From: Lepisosteus oculatus
Lineage: Eukaryota > Chordata > Actinopteri > Semionotiformes > Lepisosteidae
DNA: 64,000 bases
Direction: 5' to 3'
Assembly: GCF_040954835.1 (NCBI RefSeq)
Contig: NC_090709.1
Location: 44,710,490 to 44,774,489 of the forward strand
Positions 23,004 through 34,620 of this stretch are shown piece after piece. The first letter of the stretch is position 1. The number at the start of each line of letters is the position of its first letter. The notes beneath the pieces are model-generated. The model worked only from the letters and a program-made list of their open reading frames with translations, was not told where the DNA came from and did no database searches. Made by a program: the position numbers and the translations under genes.

Positions 23004-23690
23004 GACATTTAGAACATGGCATATGAGACTATATGGTTAACTGAGGATGAGCAGAGGGTGATCGAACCTACCTCCTGGTTATAAAAATGTCTAGAAATTC
23101 TGACACAGATGTGTGAGAGACAATGGAAAAGACTATAAAAATCCTGAACTTCAGGACATTGTACTGTACCGTTTTTTTTTAAATACGACCCTCTGAACAT
23201 GGCACGCAAGAATACATTGTCAAATGGTAAATGCAATGTTTGCTATATTTCTAGGGCCCTCCCTCCTGATTTTAAAATCATCTCATATTTCTGACATCAA
23301 GGTGTGAGACACAATATAACAGACTGTCAAAATCCTGAACTTCAGGACATTTTATGATACCATTTTAAAAATATGACCCTCTGAGCATGGCATGTGAGAA
23401 AATGGCATGTGAGAATGCATTGGGAAAAGGTGAATGCAATTTCTGCTGAATTGCTATTGCCCTCCCTCCTGATTACATACTCGTCTCACAATTCTGACAC
23501 TGAGGTGTAACAGACACTATTAAATTGTGAAGTACAAGAGATTATACTGTTACGTTTTTTTTTTAATATTGACCCTCTGGCATGTGAGGACTTGTAGTCA
23601 ACAAAATAGCACACATTCTGCCAATTTGCTTTGTCCCTCCTTCCTCGTTACCAAAACATCTTAGTATACCGACACTAAGGTAAATGTCTC
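23004..23690. repeat. Tandem repeat, about 185-196 bp period, about 4 copies
   Basis: Successive units begin at about 23,004, 23,187, 23,375 and 23,571, each near GACCCTCTGA(A/G)CATGGCA and each containing AATCCTGAACTTCAGGACAT-like and CCCTCCCTCCTGATT-like blocks. The third unit has an extra short duplication of AAAATGGCATGTGAG. Copies are visibly diverged, so the array is old. Confidence 0.85.
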
Positions 23691-23879
23691 TAAATCCAGA
23701 AGTTAAGTTGTCAAAGTATATCGGAGTCAACTAATACTGATCAGGTTCTGCTGCTGCTGAGCCCGCAGCCTTCACCAGAAGGTCCAATTCCCCAAGCCTG
23801 TACCCTTCAGAAATTGCAGTATAGAATGAAAAAAACTCCAATAGATATCGGCCACTGTTGGCGATTTTCCTTTAAGAGA

Positions 23880-23917
23880 GATAGATAATACTTTATTAAT
23901 CCCGTAGGGAAATTGAC
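23880..23917 (-). mobile_element. Retroposon 3' tail fragment
   Basis: GATAGATAATACTTTATTAA followed by TCCCGTAGGGAAATTG is the familiar 3' end of fish RTE/Rex3-type LINEs and their SINEs. Only the tail is present. Confidence 0.5.
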
Positions 23918-25285
23918 AAATGATTCTCCAGAAATTTTCACTTTCACTGAGACCGAGGAGTGTTAAGCTGTACATGAGTCTTTGTGGCTCGGTTGTTAAC
24001 AAAAAGGGTGGTGGTTTGAGCCTTCCCAGGGACGCTATGAGCCTTTTAATGTACACACCCATCTCACTTTACCTCCACGGCCGGTCTTGTACCGCAATCA
24101 AATACAGAGCCCGCAGGGGGCAGTAGGCTCTCAAATATAGCTCACTGTGTATATAATGAAGAAGTGGAGGTTAGTTTCTCATCTGCATGTTGCAGAGCCT
24201 TATGCAACTCGCAACAACAGTTGGGGTTTGATCCCTGCACGGGCTATTAGTTGAAAGACCATTGTAAATGACGTGTAACAGATTTATCCAGCTGGCTTTT
24301 ATGTTTCATACTAAATTGCTATCTTGAAACCAAAATAATTAGAAATATGGAACACAACTGTTGTTCCCCATGAAGGAAAGCTGTTTTACACTGACGTCAC
24401 TCCTTTTTATTTAATCCAGATTTTAAAAACAACTCCGCCCTATCAAAGGAAAATGTTACACAAAAGTTGGAAAGCACACTCTGAATCCATCTGTATATTT
24501 GATTTCCGCAATCCGTTCAAGGCTGTCTATGTTAATCGTAAGTGTATAGATGAAACATTTAATATATTGTTCAGTTTAAATCAAAATGCTTTACTACTAC
24601 AAGAGAGAAGTATAGTATGGAGGATGCGAAAAAAGTGTGATTTCTTGGAAGAAAACTACTTTTCTTTGCGTTCGAAATTAATTCAAAACAATTGACACAC
24701 AAACCCTTTGTCTTTTTTAAAGAGATTATATCTTTAAACAGACAAATGTATAAAATGTGTTTTTTTTACCTAGAGATTTAGGACAGGGGCGATGTATTAC
24801 TAGTAAAGGCTGCTGACTAACACTGTACTGTCTGGAGATCAGCTCCATTTGCAATAAAAAAACATGCATAACAAAGCTGGAGAGCAGCTGAACTTGTGCT
24901 CAGTAGTCAGTATGGTGCTGAGGGTTCAATACTGGCGTTGTTGTATTAGCACAAGCTGCACAGGCTCTGAATCAGACCATTTCAATTAGTCTGATCAGTG
25001 TAGGACAAGTTAGCCCATGTCACCCAGCTCTGATTCAAGATCGAGTTGCATCTTCAACATTTTGTTTTTGTTTCTGATCATAATTTTCTTTAGTTATGAT
25101 CGATATTGAACTTTTTCTAAGTAAAACAAAACTAATCAAACATGCAGGCAGATTTTTGAAAAGTATTAGGAGTTGACAGGGCGCTCCTTCGGAATAGTCG
25201 TCAGAAAATGTGAGAAAAGGAAAGTTACGTAAACTCTCACACACAGCATTAAAGACTGGAATCTGATCATAAAAAAACTAGCTGT
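23918..25285. other. No gene; old tRNA-unit flank pieces
   Basis: No coding region is supported. B-box-like stretches occur near 24,020 and 24,225 without a full tRNA. The block 24,720-24,800 is related to 32,840-32,945 upstream of the tRNA-Arg relic. Confidence 0.45.
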
Positions 25286-25356
25286 CTCCCCGTCGGTAAT
25301 CAAACCCCGGTTTCCCGCGTGACAGGCAGGGACACAAACAACTTTACTAACTAGGA
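25286..25356 (-). pseudogene. tRNA-Asp(GTC)-type relic
   Basis: The 3' half is close to tRNA-Asp(GTC), with anticodon arm CCTGTCACGCGGG and T arm/acceptor CGACGGGGAG. The D arm (AGTTAGTAAAGTTGTTTG) and box B (GGTTTGATTACC) are degraded. Confidence 0.7.
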
Positions 25357-25439
25357 GCGCTTGCTAGCTATTAGGAGGCATTTACTCTTAAATATGTTAC
25401 TGTTTTGGGTTTCGACTTTAATTTTCCCGATACCAGTTA

Positions 25440-25958
25440 TTTTACAAAAGTAAAGGCACACGGCACATGTGTGGCACATCACGTCCGAGTTTAGTGACAA
25501 CTACCTCAGAGATTGTAAGCTGGGTAGTTTCAGATCACTTTTTTTTAAAGGTTCAAGCAAACCCGAATACCTTTGTGTAATCGTTTTTCATAAAGTGTAA
25601 TTGTATTATAGCATGTGCCCTTGATGGTTTTCTTGATACGTTATATGTGCTCTTGTTTGTATTGTATGTAGTTTTGTTGTTCAAATAAAACGTAAAAGAC
25701 ACAACTTTCCGGATGCGGCTGCTGTAAAAATAAAATGACATCAAGGGTGCTGTACGCAGAGGTCTGAAACCTGCTCCATAGAAGATCTTTATCCAGAGGT
25801 GTTAAAGAAGTCGAGATCTCGCCATGAGAGGGGAAGCATCTCAGAAAAAGCAGGTGCAGTCGGTTCCACGGTCATAACGCCACTAAGTTGGGCGACAAGA
25901 GCAAAACCCACCCGGCTTCCTCCGGGCAAGTAATGAGACAAAGAGACAGCACACAGCA
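25440..25958 (+). repeat. 5' flank of tRNA-Leu(AAG), shared with palindrome arms
   Basis: A diverged relative of 11,735-12,192, with the same order of blocks (CATCACGTCCGAGTTTA, the AAATAAAATGACATCAAGGG block, then a tRNA-Leu). This shows the arm relics derive from a real tRNA-Leu(AAG) unit of which this copy kept its gene. Confidence 0.75.
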
Positions 25959-26040
25959 GGTAGCGTGGCCGAGCGGTCTAAGGTGCTGGATTAAGGCTCC
26001 AGTCTCTTCAGGGGCATGGGTTCGAATCCCACCGCTGCCA
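25959..26040 (+). tRNA. tRNA-Leu(AAG)
   Basis: A complete 82-nt type II tRNA: acceptor GGTAGCG/CGCTGCC with discriminator A, box A TGGCCGAGCGGTC, anticodon stem CTGGA/TCCAG with loop TTAAGGC (anticodon AAG), long variable arm and box B GGTTCGAATCC. It is nearly the vertebrate consensus. No TTTT follows closely; the nearest clear T-run is around 26,096, so termination may be inefficient. Confidence 0.92.
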
Positions 26041-26490
26041 GGTCCTTCTGTCGTGACCCCCTTTCAGCTGGCTTCAGACGAAAGGGAGGGAACTGCTTTT
26101 TGCAGTCTCTCGAGAAACTAAGCAAAGTGTTTAAAGATACTTTCTCAGCTTGACATCAAGGCACAAAACAAAAACCTTCTTGCGTCCTCTCAACCCAAAA
26201 GCGCTTTGCCACTTTTTGCGTTATGCAGGGAACGACGTCTGCCCAGATCACTTTTGTGTCAATGCAAATCGTAGTGTGCCCTCCGTTTTAATGTTGGCTG
26301 TGCTGGCGTGCTGCTTCTGTCTGTGAAACTTGAATGTTCTGCTTCTTCACAACAAATCGTCGGCGGGGGTTGAGCTTGTTAAATCTTTGCGCATAGCGCT
26401 CCTTTGGAAGTACTTTGTCCAAGTTCAAAAGCGATCGTGGGATTTACTTCATGCGTGCAAAAAGCATGCCTCGCACGACACCTCTACATA
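26041..26490. other. No feature seen
   Basis: Downstream flank of the tRNA-Leu gene, with no gene supported. Confidence 0.5.
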
Positions 26491-26494
26491 CCCG

Positions 26495-26640
26495 ACCACC
26501 ACTGCATCACACAGCTGCCAGCGCACCTCACCGTGCCACATAGCTGCAAGCGCACCTCACCGTGCCAGGCCACCACTGCATCATACAGCTGCCAGGGCAC
26601 CTCACCGTGTCAGGCCACCACTGCGTCACACATATTTCAG
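26495..26640. repeat. Minisatellite, about 45-bp unit
   Basis: Imperfect copies of a unit containing CCACCACTGCATCA, CAGCTGCCAG and GCACCTCACCGTG, with unit starts near 26,495, 26,572 and 26,617 and a partial unit between. It is GC-rich against an AT-rich background. Confidence 0.8.
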
Positions 26641-27239
26641 CGCCATATATTTCATGGATATTATGGAATATAATGGATGGATATCTTAGTTATCTTTCTA
26701 GTTCACAGGTTTGCATGCATAATTTAATTTTGAAAGCCACTGAGACATCAGGTACTACTGTTGTATTTATGAAAAAGAAACAAAACAAAAAACATACTAA
26801 CAACTGTGCCATCCTACTCCTTAGTTAATACATTTTATTATTCATCAACAGTTAACATTGTTAGCAAAATATTTTGAATTATATTTAACCCTATTTTTTC
26901 TTTAGTTTTGTATTTAACTTATTATATGATAGTCAGACTTAATGTATATTTGAACAATGAAAATATATTTTTACAAGATTTTACATTAAGCACTTAAAAT
27001 TAATATGGTTAATAATAGTAAACTGTAACATGCTGTAACAAGATCGGTTAAACTGCGAAGAAAATGCTTTCAGAGAAAATGTTTCAGGTGTGAAGAATAT
27101 AGATCTCCAATGCAATTTCAACCAAACCTGTTCCCACACACCCTGCCCCCACTACCATTAGAATATACACAAACATTTTAGCGTTTCATTCTGAGCAGAA
27201 GACCCTCACACCTGAAGAGTGCTGGCTGTGACGAATTAA
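26641..27239. other. AT-rich, no feature seen
   Basis: No gene, RNA or repeat is recognised. Confidence 0.5.
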
Positions 27240-29151
27240 ACCGGTTTTACAGGTTTCAATCACAGACCATGTGACATGGGAGTCAGGAAACTAACACACA
27301 GCGCCACTGGATTTGATAACGCTATAAAAACGCTATAAAATAATGTGACTTTAACAGAACAAGTTTACAGCACAGTACAAAAATAAATGCTGACCATGAC
27401 TTTAGAAGCATAAATTGCATTACACTCAATTTAAACACAAACTGTCTTTAGCCCTCTAAGCTGGTTCATACAGAAATGTAGAGATCCAGGCTCAGAACAC
27501 ACAGCTTCATTAGAGAATACATATGCAGGACAACTAGAGAAGACGTTTTACAGAGGATGGATTTTTAGAAACATCCCATCAGTGACATCACTGAAGTCAA
27601 CTCCTAGGTACTGTAACTGTCGTGTGGATAGTTTCACAAGAATCAGACAAAGGTTTAAGCATCGCTTGTTCTAGATAAAACTGCAAAAAAAAAAACAACA
27701 ACCAATAATGTACTTCTTTGCGGCTCTGTTTGCCCAAATCATATATTCACAACGTGAAATCTAGAAAATAATATTACGTAACCAAAATCCGCAATATGGA
27801 AACAGAACCTGTGTAATTGTTGATAGATGATGTACTCGTAACATTTTTTCAAGACGAACTACAACATTTAAAAAATGACTTGTATGTACTTGATATCTCT
27901 AATCAATCCACGGGTCCCAGCACAAAACGAAACTAAAACACATACCGTTTCGCGCTTCTTATTAGTTGCTCAAAAAGTAATTTGACCGTATGAAATGCAT
28001 AATATAAACCTAGAAACATATACGTGAGCAGTACTTAAGCACTGTAGTATCGGTGTTAAGACATACCTCTCAAATACTGTAAATCAAGTTAAAAATATCT
28101 CAAGACCGATTCTGGTCTTAATGAAACCATGTTTCGTGTATGTTTTCTTTTTCATCTTGAAATAACTCATTTCTAAATACCTTTTTCACTGTTAACATCT
28201 TGTAGCAACTTTGCGACAAAATATACACTCTGACAGTTCATCCTGCTACCAACATTAAATAAAACAAATCTTAAGATTTCTATATTTATGTCTTTATTTA
28301 GTGGTTTCATTCGAAGCTTACAATGTTTAGGGAGAAATGGAATACTGGTGTGTATTTTTTTCTTTAAAGTACCGAGACCAGCCATATACCGTATGTTTAT
28401 GTTAAGATTTCCCTTCAGTGGTAAAATTAGATTTGAATATTCAATACTTAAACGGGCACAGTTAAGACATTAAATATATATATACATATTGTATACAGTA
28501 CAGTTTGCATACGGTAATATGTTTATGTTACGCGATTAAAAAATAAATAAATAAAACTGGAAGGTCCAGCACCACCATTATGTTTATATTGTTGTTTTTG
28601 TTGGTTGGTTGTTATTATGGTTATTAATAATACAATCTATAGTTGAAATCTGAGCCTAAATAAAAAGAAAAAGCAAGTGATTAGGTTTATGAGCAATCTA
28701 ATTACTTATTCGTTTAAAACGCTATATAAAATAAAGTTTATTATTAATTTGCTGGACAGAGCGGTGAACATTATTATGCATAAGACAAAGATAACGATCC
28801 TGATCAGTTTAGAAATCTGTGTACGCTGTAAGGTTTTTACTTCTTAAACTTTTAAAATACACGTTTTGAATAGAAAGAAATCCTCTTCCTGGTATAGCAC
28901 ACCAGCACATCTTTTTTCTCCAATCAGAGGGGTGTCAGATAGTGTCAGGCAATCACCATTCTGCGTTGGGTAGCAACGGGTGACTGTTCTCAGGCGGAAG
29001 ATGTAAACAGCTTAATGTTCGTGTTAAATAATTTTTTTTTAATTCAATTAAACGGGCACAGTTAAGACATTAAATATACATATACATACTGTATACAGTA
29101 CAGTTTGCATACGGTAATATGTTTATGTTACGCGATTAAAAAATAAATAAA

Positions 29152-29227
29152 CAGCACCAGCTGGATTCGAACACACAACCTGCCAGTTGGTAGTCACGCA
29201 CCTAGACCAGTAGGCTACAAGACAGCT
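29152..29227 (-). pseudogene. tRNA-like sequence, identity unclear
   Basis: On the minus strand TAGCCTACTGGTCTAGG resembles box A with a D arm and GTGTTCGAATCC is a good box B. Acceptor and anticodon stems do not pair, so I cannot assign an amino acid. The same sequence is at 48,746-48,821 and a diverged copy at 58,084-58,165, always inside this transposon family. Confidence 0.5.
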
Positions 29228-29940
29228 CGCATAAGCAGGCAGGCGAAACAGCCCTACACAGTTCTGCCGCAGTACACGGATATAATCATACCGTTATTCT
29301 TTAGATACGTGATTCCATATTATATTCCCTTTTAATCAAATTCTAAAAGTATGCTTGTTGACGTATCTGGTATCACGTTAGTTAAAGACTTCGAAGCTTA
29401 CAATGTTTAGGGAGAAATGGAATACTGGTGTGTATTTTTTTCTTTTCATGATAGGTGTCGCATTTTAAATCATTTTCGTAGTTAGAAATTATGAAACGCC
29501 CTGTTAAAAGCAAGGAAGTTTTTATGCCCGTTGAAGTAAAACAAAATTCCTGACAAAGTATGGCTTGGACAGATTCCAAGTGCTTGTACAAATGTGCTAA
29601 AGAAATTATACTTTGACTATACAGCTTGTCCAAAGTCATCCATTATTAATACTATTAGTAATATCTTCAGTAAAGGCTTTGATGCATAAATATTTCTGAT
29701 AAAGGTAGGTTGTGTACTTTTGTCCAACTGAGCAATCTTGCTTTCATAAAATATACCAACATTTTAATGACTGATGATTAACATGCTGTAATACACAGTT
29801 CAAAATTAAAGGCTCAAATGCTGTACATGAGAGGTTAAGCTCCCCCTGGCGGTTTTACAAGGCGATGCCGGATAGTTACACACGTGAACCGCGTGATACC
29901 CCGGTGGGCGTCGCGGTATGCCGCGAAATACCTCACCCAT

Positions 29941-29958
29941 TTTGAATGGCTGCATCTG
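29941..29958 (-). repeat. Terminal inverted repeat, TA-flanked
   Basis: Reads CAGATGCAGCCATTCAAA on the minus strand, identical to 48,221-48,238, and is followed on the outside by TA (29,959-29,960). Confidence 0.75.
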
Positions 29959-30227
29959 TACAGTGTGTACACAATGTACTTTATACACAAAGTAAGTGTT
30001 TTCGTAACTCTTGGACGTTTTGTGAAAATATTACTGGCATGTCAAAATCGCCCCCTCAACTGAACAGTTCCACCCCCCTCAGTTTTGGATAAAAGGTTTG
30101 GATAAAAAGTTTTTGAACACTTTCACTTACTTAACTTGAGCCGTAAAAAATAGTTGTACTTTGTCAATGGTCAGATAACTAACTATACTAACCCAGAATT
30201 CACAGTTACTACATCAGACTGTTTGAT

Positions 30228-30479
30228 GTGCAGGGGGCTATCCATCCAGGAACAGCACGTTACATAGTGTCTATGTTTTGGGGTGTCAACATTATTATGA
30301 CCTTATTTGCTCAGGTGGACCAATGGCTTGCAGTAGTTTATCCTTATACTTACAATCGTTATATAACTAGGACTGTAGTTATAGAAGTTTGTACTTTCTG
30401 TTGGTTTTACAATGATTTCTTAATGATTCAGATCCTCGTTACCGTTGATGTTGTTGAGAAAAAGAACACATATGGCTGA
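30228..30479 (+). pseudogene. Class A GPCR-like fragment
   Basis: An 83-codon open stretch resembling transmembrane segments 3-4 of a rhodopsin-like receptor: a hydrophobic helix (IVSMFWGVNIIMTLFAQ), a DRY-like site altered to DQW, then LAVVYPYTYNRY and a second hydrophobic stretch (VCTFCWFYNDFLMIQILVTV). Nothing upstream or downstream extends the receptor, so it is a relic. An odorant-type origin is only a guess. Confidence 0.35.
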
Positions 30480-30696
30480 TGCTCCTGGCAAAAATAATCA
30501 TGTGAGTTCTGATGAACGTGGAACTGTTCTTTATCACTAAATACCAGATTGCTTGTCGTTATCTTCTAACATGAAATACTAATCAGTGGCATGCTTACGA
30601 GAATTCACTTGGATGGTTGCAACGGCTCCGTTTAAACCAAAATATCACTGCCCCCTTCAGGATTTCAGACCCCCCACTACAGATCATTCCCCTGGC

Positions 30697-30770
30697 GCCA
30701 GTCCTGGGTATAATGATGAACATAGCTGCCTTGCAAGCAGTGAATCCGGGTGTGATTCCCACCTGACCCA
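30697..30770 (+). pseudogene. tRNA-Gly-type relic with TGC anticodon
   Basis: The body follows tRNA-Gly(TCC): GGTATAATGATGAACATAGC, anticodon stem GCTGC/GCAGT. The loop is CTTGCAA, so the triplet is TGC (Ala) where Gly has TCC. The T arm (CCGGGTGTGATTCCC) and acceptor are degraded. Confidence 0.6.
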
Positions 30771-30885
30771 TCGACAAACCTTTTCCGATGAATCTTTGAT
30801 CGATTTTAAAAAGTCTTGAAGCTGGTAGGCTAGGGAAGAAGCACTGTTCGAGTGCACTGAGGAAAATGTGCTACTGTGCTGTGCT

Positions 30886-30969
30886 GCTCCAGTAGCGCAA
30901 TTGGTCAGGTTGTGGTGCTTTTGTAGTGGAGTCATACCAAGGTTGTGAGCTCAATCATCACGTGGAGTA
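30886..30969 (+). pseudogene. tRNA-Ile(TAT)-type relic
   Basis: GCTCCAGTAGCGCAATTGG at the 5' end and CCAAGGTTGTGAGCTCAAT at the T arm match tRNA-Ile(TAT), which normally carries an intron. The anticodon arm and intron region are rearranged. Compare the better copy at 34,621. Confidence 0.65.
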
Positions 30970-31124
30970 GGTTCCGTTTTCAGCTGCAGAAACGTGCTGT
31001 TGAATTTAAGTTGGTTCTTGTGTTACTTTTTCCTCTCAATGGAGCTGTATTAATGCAGGCACACCTGCATCCATGTCAAGTTATTTTATCATTGCTCACA
31101 AACCAACACACTGCAGGCACCTCT

Positions 31125-31207
31125 GATATTGTCACTGTTTGTGGGCCACATGTTCCTGCTGTCAGCCTACCATGATCATACACCTATAGAAATATTACTG
31201 CTGTAGT
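31125..31207. repeat. Block shared upstream of two tRNA relics
   Basis: The segment with GTGGGCCACATGTTCCTGCT and ATTACTGCTGTAG recurs at 35,968-36,057. Each copy lies shortly upstream of a tRNA relic (Ser at 31,277, Lys at 36,061). Confidence 0.7.
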
Positions 31208-31276
31208 ACAGGAGCGAAGAAACGAAATGAAAGCACACCAAGTTTAAAAAGGTCAAAGTGTGTCAAAGCCCTTCCT

Positions 31277-31357
31277 CGAGGAGGATGGGGTTCGAACCTA
31301 CTTGTGCAGAGTATCATGTACTAAGAGGAGAGTGCTTTAACCACTAGGCCACCTCCA
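31277..31357 (-). pseudogene. tRNA-Ser-type relic
   Basis: GAGGTGGCCTAGTGGTTAAA and the 3' part with CTCTGCAC and GGTTCGAACCCCATCCTC match tRNA-Ser(GCT), including the variable arm and a good box B. The anticodon stem does not pair. Confidence 0.65.
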
Positions 31358-31802
31358 TACACACTTTATCCCCCTCCGGACATGAGTTGGCTCTTTCCCC
31401 ATACTCAAGGGTAATTTTCCTCTTCCACCTACAATTTCAACATTTACCTTGTGAGATGTCAAACCACAGAGCCTGTGCTGCGCTTCAGTGTTAGCTGTAG
31501 TGGACAGCCCATTGAACATAAAAAGCATATTGAACTCCTTTGACATAAGCCATTTCTCGTCACTTTGCTCAGCGAGCAGGCTCAGCGCACACTGAATGCA
31601 GGTGTCTCAGAGCAATTGAGATGTGTCCAAGTGGCTGTAAAAGGGATATTTGATGCCAATGCCATGGCTTAGGTCTCTGGTTGGAGTATTCTCGGTCGCA
31701 TTTAATGGCAACGTCATGGCAACGTCAGCTCAAACCACCAAATGGAGACGGGCGTGCCGACAAGCTGACCCTGCTGATGCAGGATTAACACTAGGATGCG
31801 AG

Positions 31803-31876
31803 AATGCTGTGGCTTAGTTGGTTAAAGTGCCTGCCTAGTAAACAGGAGATCCTGGGGTTGAGTCCCAGTGATGCCT
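31803..31876 (+). tRNA. tRNA-Thr(AGT), possibly decayed
   Basis: A 74-nt sequence close to tRNA-Thr(AGT): TGGCTTAGTTGGTTAAAG box A, anticodon stem and loop giving AGT, GAGATCCTGGGGTTGAGTCC T arm. The acceptor stem pairs poorly (AATGCTG against GATGCC) and box B has changes, so function is doubtful. Confidence 0.65.
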
Positions 31877-32992
31877 GTCTTGCCACACAGTTTATCATTA
31901 TGGACAGCAACATGCTTCTACATTAAATTTAATGGAAGTGTTCATTTAATTTTTGGAGCAACTTGTTTTTAAAAAAATCCATACAAATTGCAAAAGATAA
32001 AATACTCATCTATTTTGTCAGTGCAGAGGAATTACTGCCAGCTGGCAAGGAAACGAAAAAGATTTTTTTGTCTTTAGCCAAAAACCTGTGAATGTAGAAG
32101 AAAGGTGATGTGCGTTAGTTTCTATGGCACAGTCAGTCAGCGTATCCTTCAGTTAAACATAACGTTGGTAAATCAAAAGTCCCCAGAGACGCATTTCAAA
32201 TTAATCCGACCTCAACACTGTCTCGCCTAAATGTGATGGGGTTTCTTTGGATGTCCTTAAGCATCCTGATAGTTGCAGAGATTTCAATTTTTTGGCACAA
32301 GTCAAACTACAAGAAGTTAATAGTTGAGCGCCTAAGTCAATATCACCGGGAATGTGACTATGTAAACTTAAAAAGTATTCAAAATATTGCAATTTTGCTG
32401 TAGTTTAAAAAGATATTTTAGCTGGGGATCCTCAAATGATGAGGGTAGAAAAGAGAACTATTCGACACCATCAGGAGTGCTTAACGTGTGATAAAAGTGT
32501 TTTTTAATCACAAAGTGAAAATAGTCAATTTGTCTTTCACTTAGGCGTTCATTAAAAGCTCATTAAACAATGAAGGAGAGGCTCGTGTTCCGAATTCTCT
32601 TCGTGTCTCATTGTCTTGCTTTGATTTTTAAAATGTACACTGTTGGCTATTCACTCTTCCTAACACAATTAAAGAGCCGAGTTTAGTTCAGAGGTAAAGC
32701 ATCTCATGCATCGTTTTCTATCACCAGCATCTCCACTCTGGATTTCTTTTTAAGCGCGATATCTTTTCTGTGATTTCTTTCGTTTGAATTCCCTCATGTG
32801 TGAATTTCAGCGCGACACATAAACTCGTTTGTCTGTTTTAAAGAGATGCAATTTTTAAAACAGACAAAATGAAAGACTTATTAACTAAATACACATAGAA
32901 AACGTGCACCTAATTGAGAAAATTTGGACTGGGGCGATGTATTATTGTAGCGGCGCAAGCTCACAGTGGTGCACTTGAGGAATGCGGTACAA
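31877..32992. other. No gene; shared block near 32,330
   Basis: No coding region. 32,320-32,355 (CTAAGTCAATATCACCGGGA) recurs at 35,372-35,394, another mark of duplicated tRNA-cluster flank. Confidence 0.5.
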
Positions 32993-33055
32993 GGGCCAGT
33001 GGTGCATTGGATAACGCATCTGATTACGGATCAGGAGACTGTAGGATCGTAATGC
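32993..33055 (+). pseudogene. tRNA-Arg(ACG)-type relic
   Basis: GGGCCAGTGGTGCATTGGAT and an anticodon arm CTGATTACGGATCAG (anticodon ACG) match tRNA-Arg(ACG). After the variable region the T arm and acceptor are lost. Confidence 0.7.
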
Positions 33056-34450
33056 TCTTAAACCCAATACCATAACCGTAGTGTGTTCAGTCCTACACAA
33101 CCTTTCTATCGACTGAATAAGCCTCCTGTTCCATCTCCATCTTCTTCCCACACATTCCGGCTATTTCAGCACCGTTATTGTTGGACCACAGTCACAGATA
33201 CGTAAGGGACACTATTCTGAAGAACCGTCATAAATAAATAACGTTGCAAAAGGTAACAATAAGGGTTTCTTAATGTAACCTTACATTTGGCCGTACAATA
33301 CAATTTTCTGTACCCTCAAAAAACTAAAAAAAAAATATTACTGCTTTCTCCTGAGAAACACAAGTTTACTGTCAAATCACAATAAATAATACAACAAATA
33401 TACTAAATTAACACCCAGATATGACAACACACAGCTATGACAGAACACATTGAAGAGTTGAAAGCCCTTTAAATGTTTATTTCCTTAATTTCCATTCTCT
33501 TCCCTCCCCAGGATAACTAAACTAACTATAATAAAGACTGTATATGCATTACTTGTAATACAGCTACTAATAAAGATATACATGGAACTTAATTATTAAT
33601 AAATAACACTTTTATTAATAAATACGTGTAATGATAACATTCATTGTGAATATTTGTGGTGTCTGGAAAGCAATTTTAGTTAAATATAATAATAATTTTC
33701 AAGCAAGTGGTGCATAACCTTGTTACTTAATGAGTCCATTATTTCCATTACATTCAAGACGGTTCTAATGTGATCAATTGTTCTGCTTAGTCCGCTACTG
33801 AGTTGCTTAAAACCTATGAAGAGGTGGTTTAAGCTAGACTCCTAATGCAGTAACATCTAACGGGCAGCAGCTGTTATTTAAGGTTTGTTGCAATTGAGAA
33901 CAGGTTTAGTACAGAGTTGCTGACAAATTTCAGCGGAGTTTATTGTATATAAGTTTATTGCAATTGACCCATTGTAGCTACCAATCAGCAGCAAGGAAAA
34001 ACAAACTTCACTTGTGCCTGTCAAAAAAAAAGGAAACAGAGTAGTAGTTTATGTGGTAATTTCAGGTACTGTACAATGTAAGAACTAATGTTAACTACTC
34101 CCATAGTAATGCGTGGGGTCCTATCAATAGAAAAAAACAGTTGTTGTAACCCGAAAATACAACAAACACAAAACAAGAAGTCTTCCAGGAACCTAGGTAA
34201 ATCCCGGTAGTTGTCTAACAACTACGAAAAAAAAACCAAACGCAACAACTTCAAAAGAAAAAGAACATTAAAAACAAATCTGGGAAACAACAAAAACACA
34301 GAGTCTAATGCGAGAGCTTTTTCATGTCTTCAGTGCTCCTCTCGTCTCAGTAGACCTCTCTCATATATTTGTGTAGAGGTCAGCTGGAAATACACAGCTG
34401 ATGGTAATTTAAGTAGGGAGCTGCGTCAGCATGCATGGGCTTCAAAGGAA
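33056..34450. other. AT-rich, no feature seen
   Basis: No gene, RNA or element can be supported. Confidence 0.5.
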
Positions 34451-34454
34451 AAAG

Positions 34455-34520
34455 TCAAGGTTTATTCCATGCTGAAAAGAGAAGGAAACACAATGTTTCA
34501 GCTGCGGAGCCTTATTTGAT
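34455..34520 (-). mobile_element. Isolated Penelope-like terminal fragment
   Basis: GGTTTATTCCATGCTGAAAA on the plus strand followed by a hammerhead-like block in reverse: the same terminal segment as at 2,675 and 16,260, with no coding sequence attached. Confidence 0.65.
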
Positions 34521-34620
34521 TGTGACTCGAAGTAAACCTTTACTTCTTCGTTTGATGTTCATTTATCTTCATCAGATACCTGATAGTATCTAAACTTAAC
34601 AGTTGCTTTCAGTAGCTAAA

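Larger units (their letters stand above)
27240..29958. mobile_element. Relative of the palindromic transposon, one end preserved
   Basis: Blocks here recur reversed in 48,221-50,090 (for example 27,420-27,470 with 49,145-49,200, and 28,620-28,760 with 49,350-49,520). They also recur in the same direction at 58,320-59,075 (29,381-29,958). The right end is an 18-bp copy of the terminal repeat followed by TA. A 100-bp block occurs twice inside (28,448-28,547 and 29,049-29,150). No transposase or BEN gene is present. The left end is unclear. Confidence 0.6.

Noticed and set aside
23004-23690. CRISPR-like array
   Set aside because: The units are 185-196 bp, diverged and without short constant repeats plus variable spacers, and the DNA is vertebrate.
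24195-24250. Possible tRNA with box B-like GGTTTGATCCC
   Set aside because: No acceptor, D arm or anticodon stem could be paired, so it is not listed as a gene.
26480-26690. Open frames over the GC-rich minisatellite
   Set aside because: All three frames are open because the unit repeats; the predicted peptides are simple repeats.
27245-27320. tRNA-like stretch on the minus strand (box B-like GTGATTGAAACC)
   Set aside because: The stems are poor and the copy at 49,283-49,335 keeps none of them. It could be a relic, but the evidence is too thin.
30595-30935. Overlapping minus-strand frames around the tRNA-Gly and tRNA-Ile relics
   Set aside because: They run through tRNA sequence and have no protein-like features.
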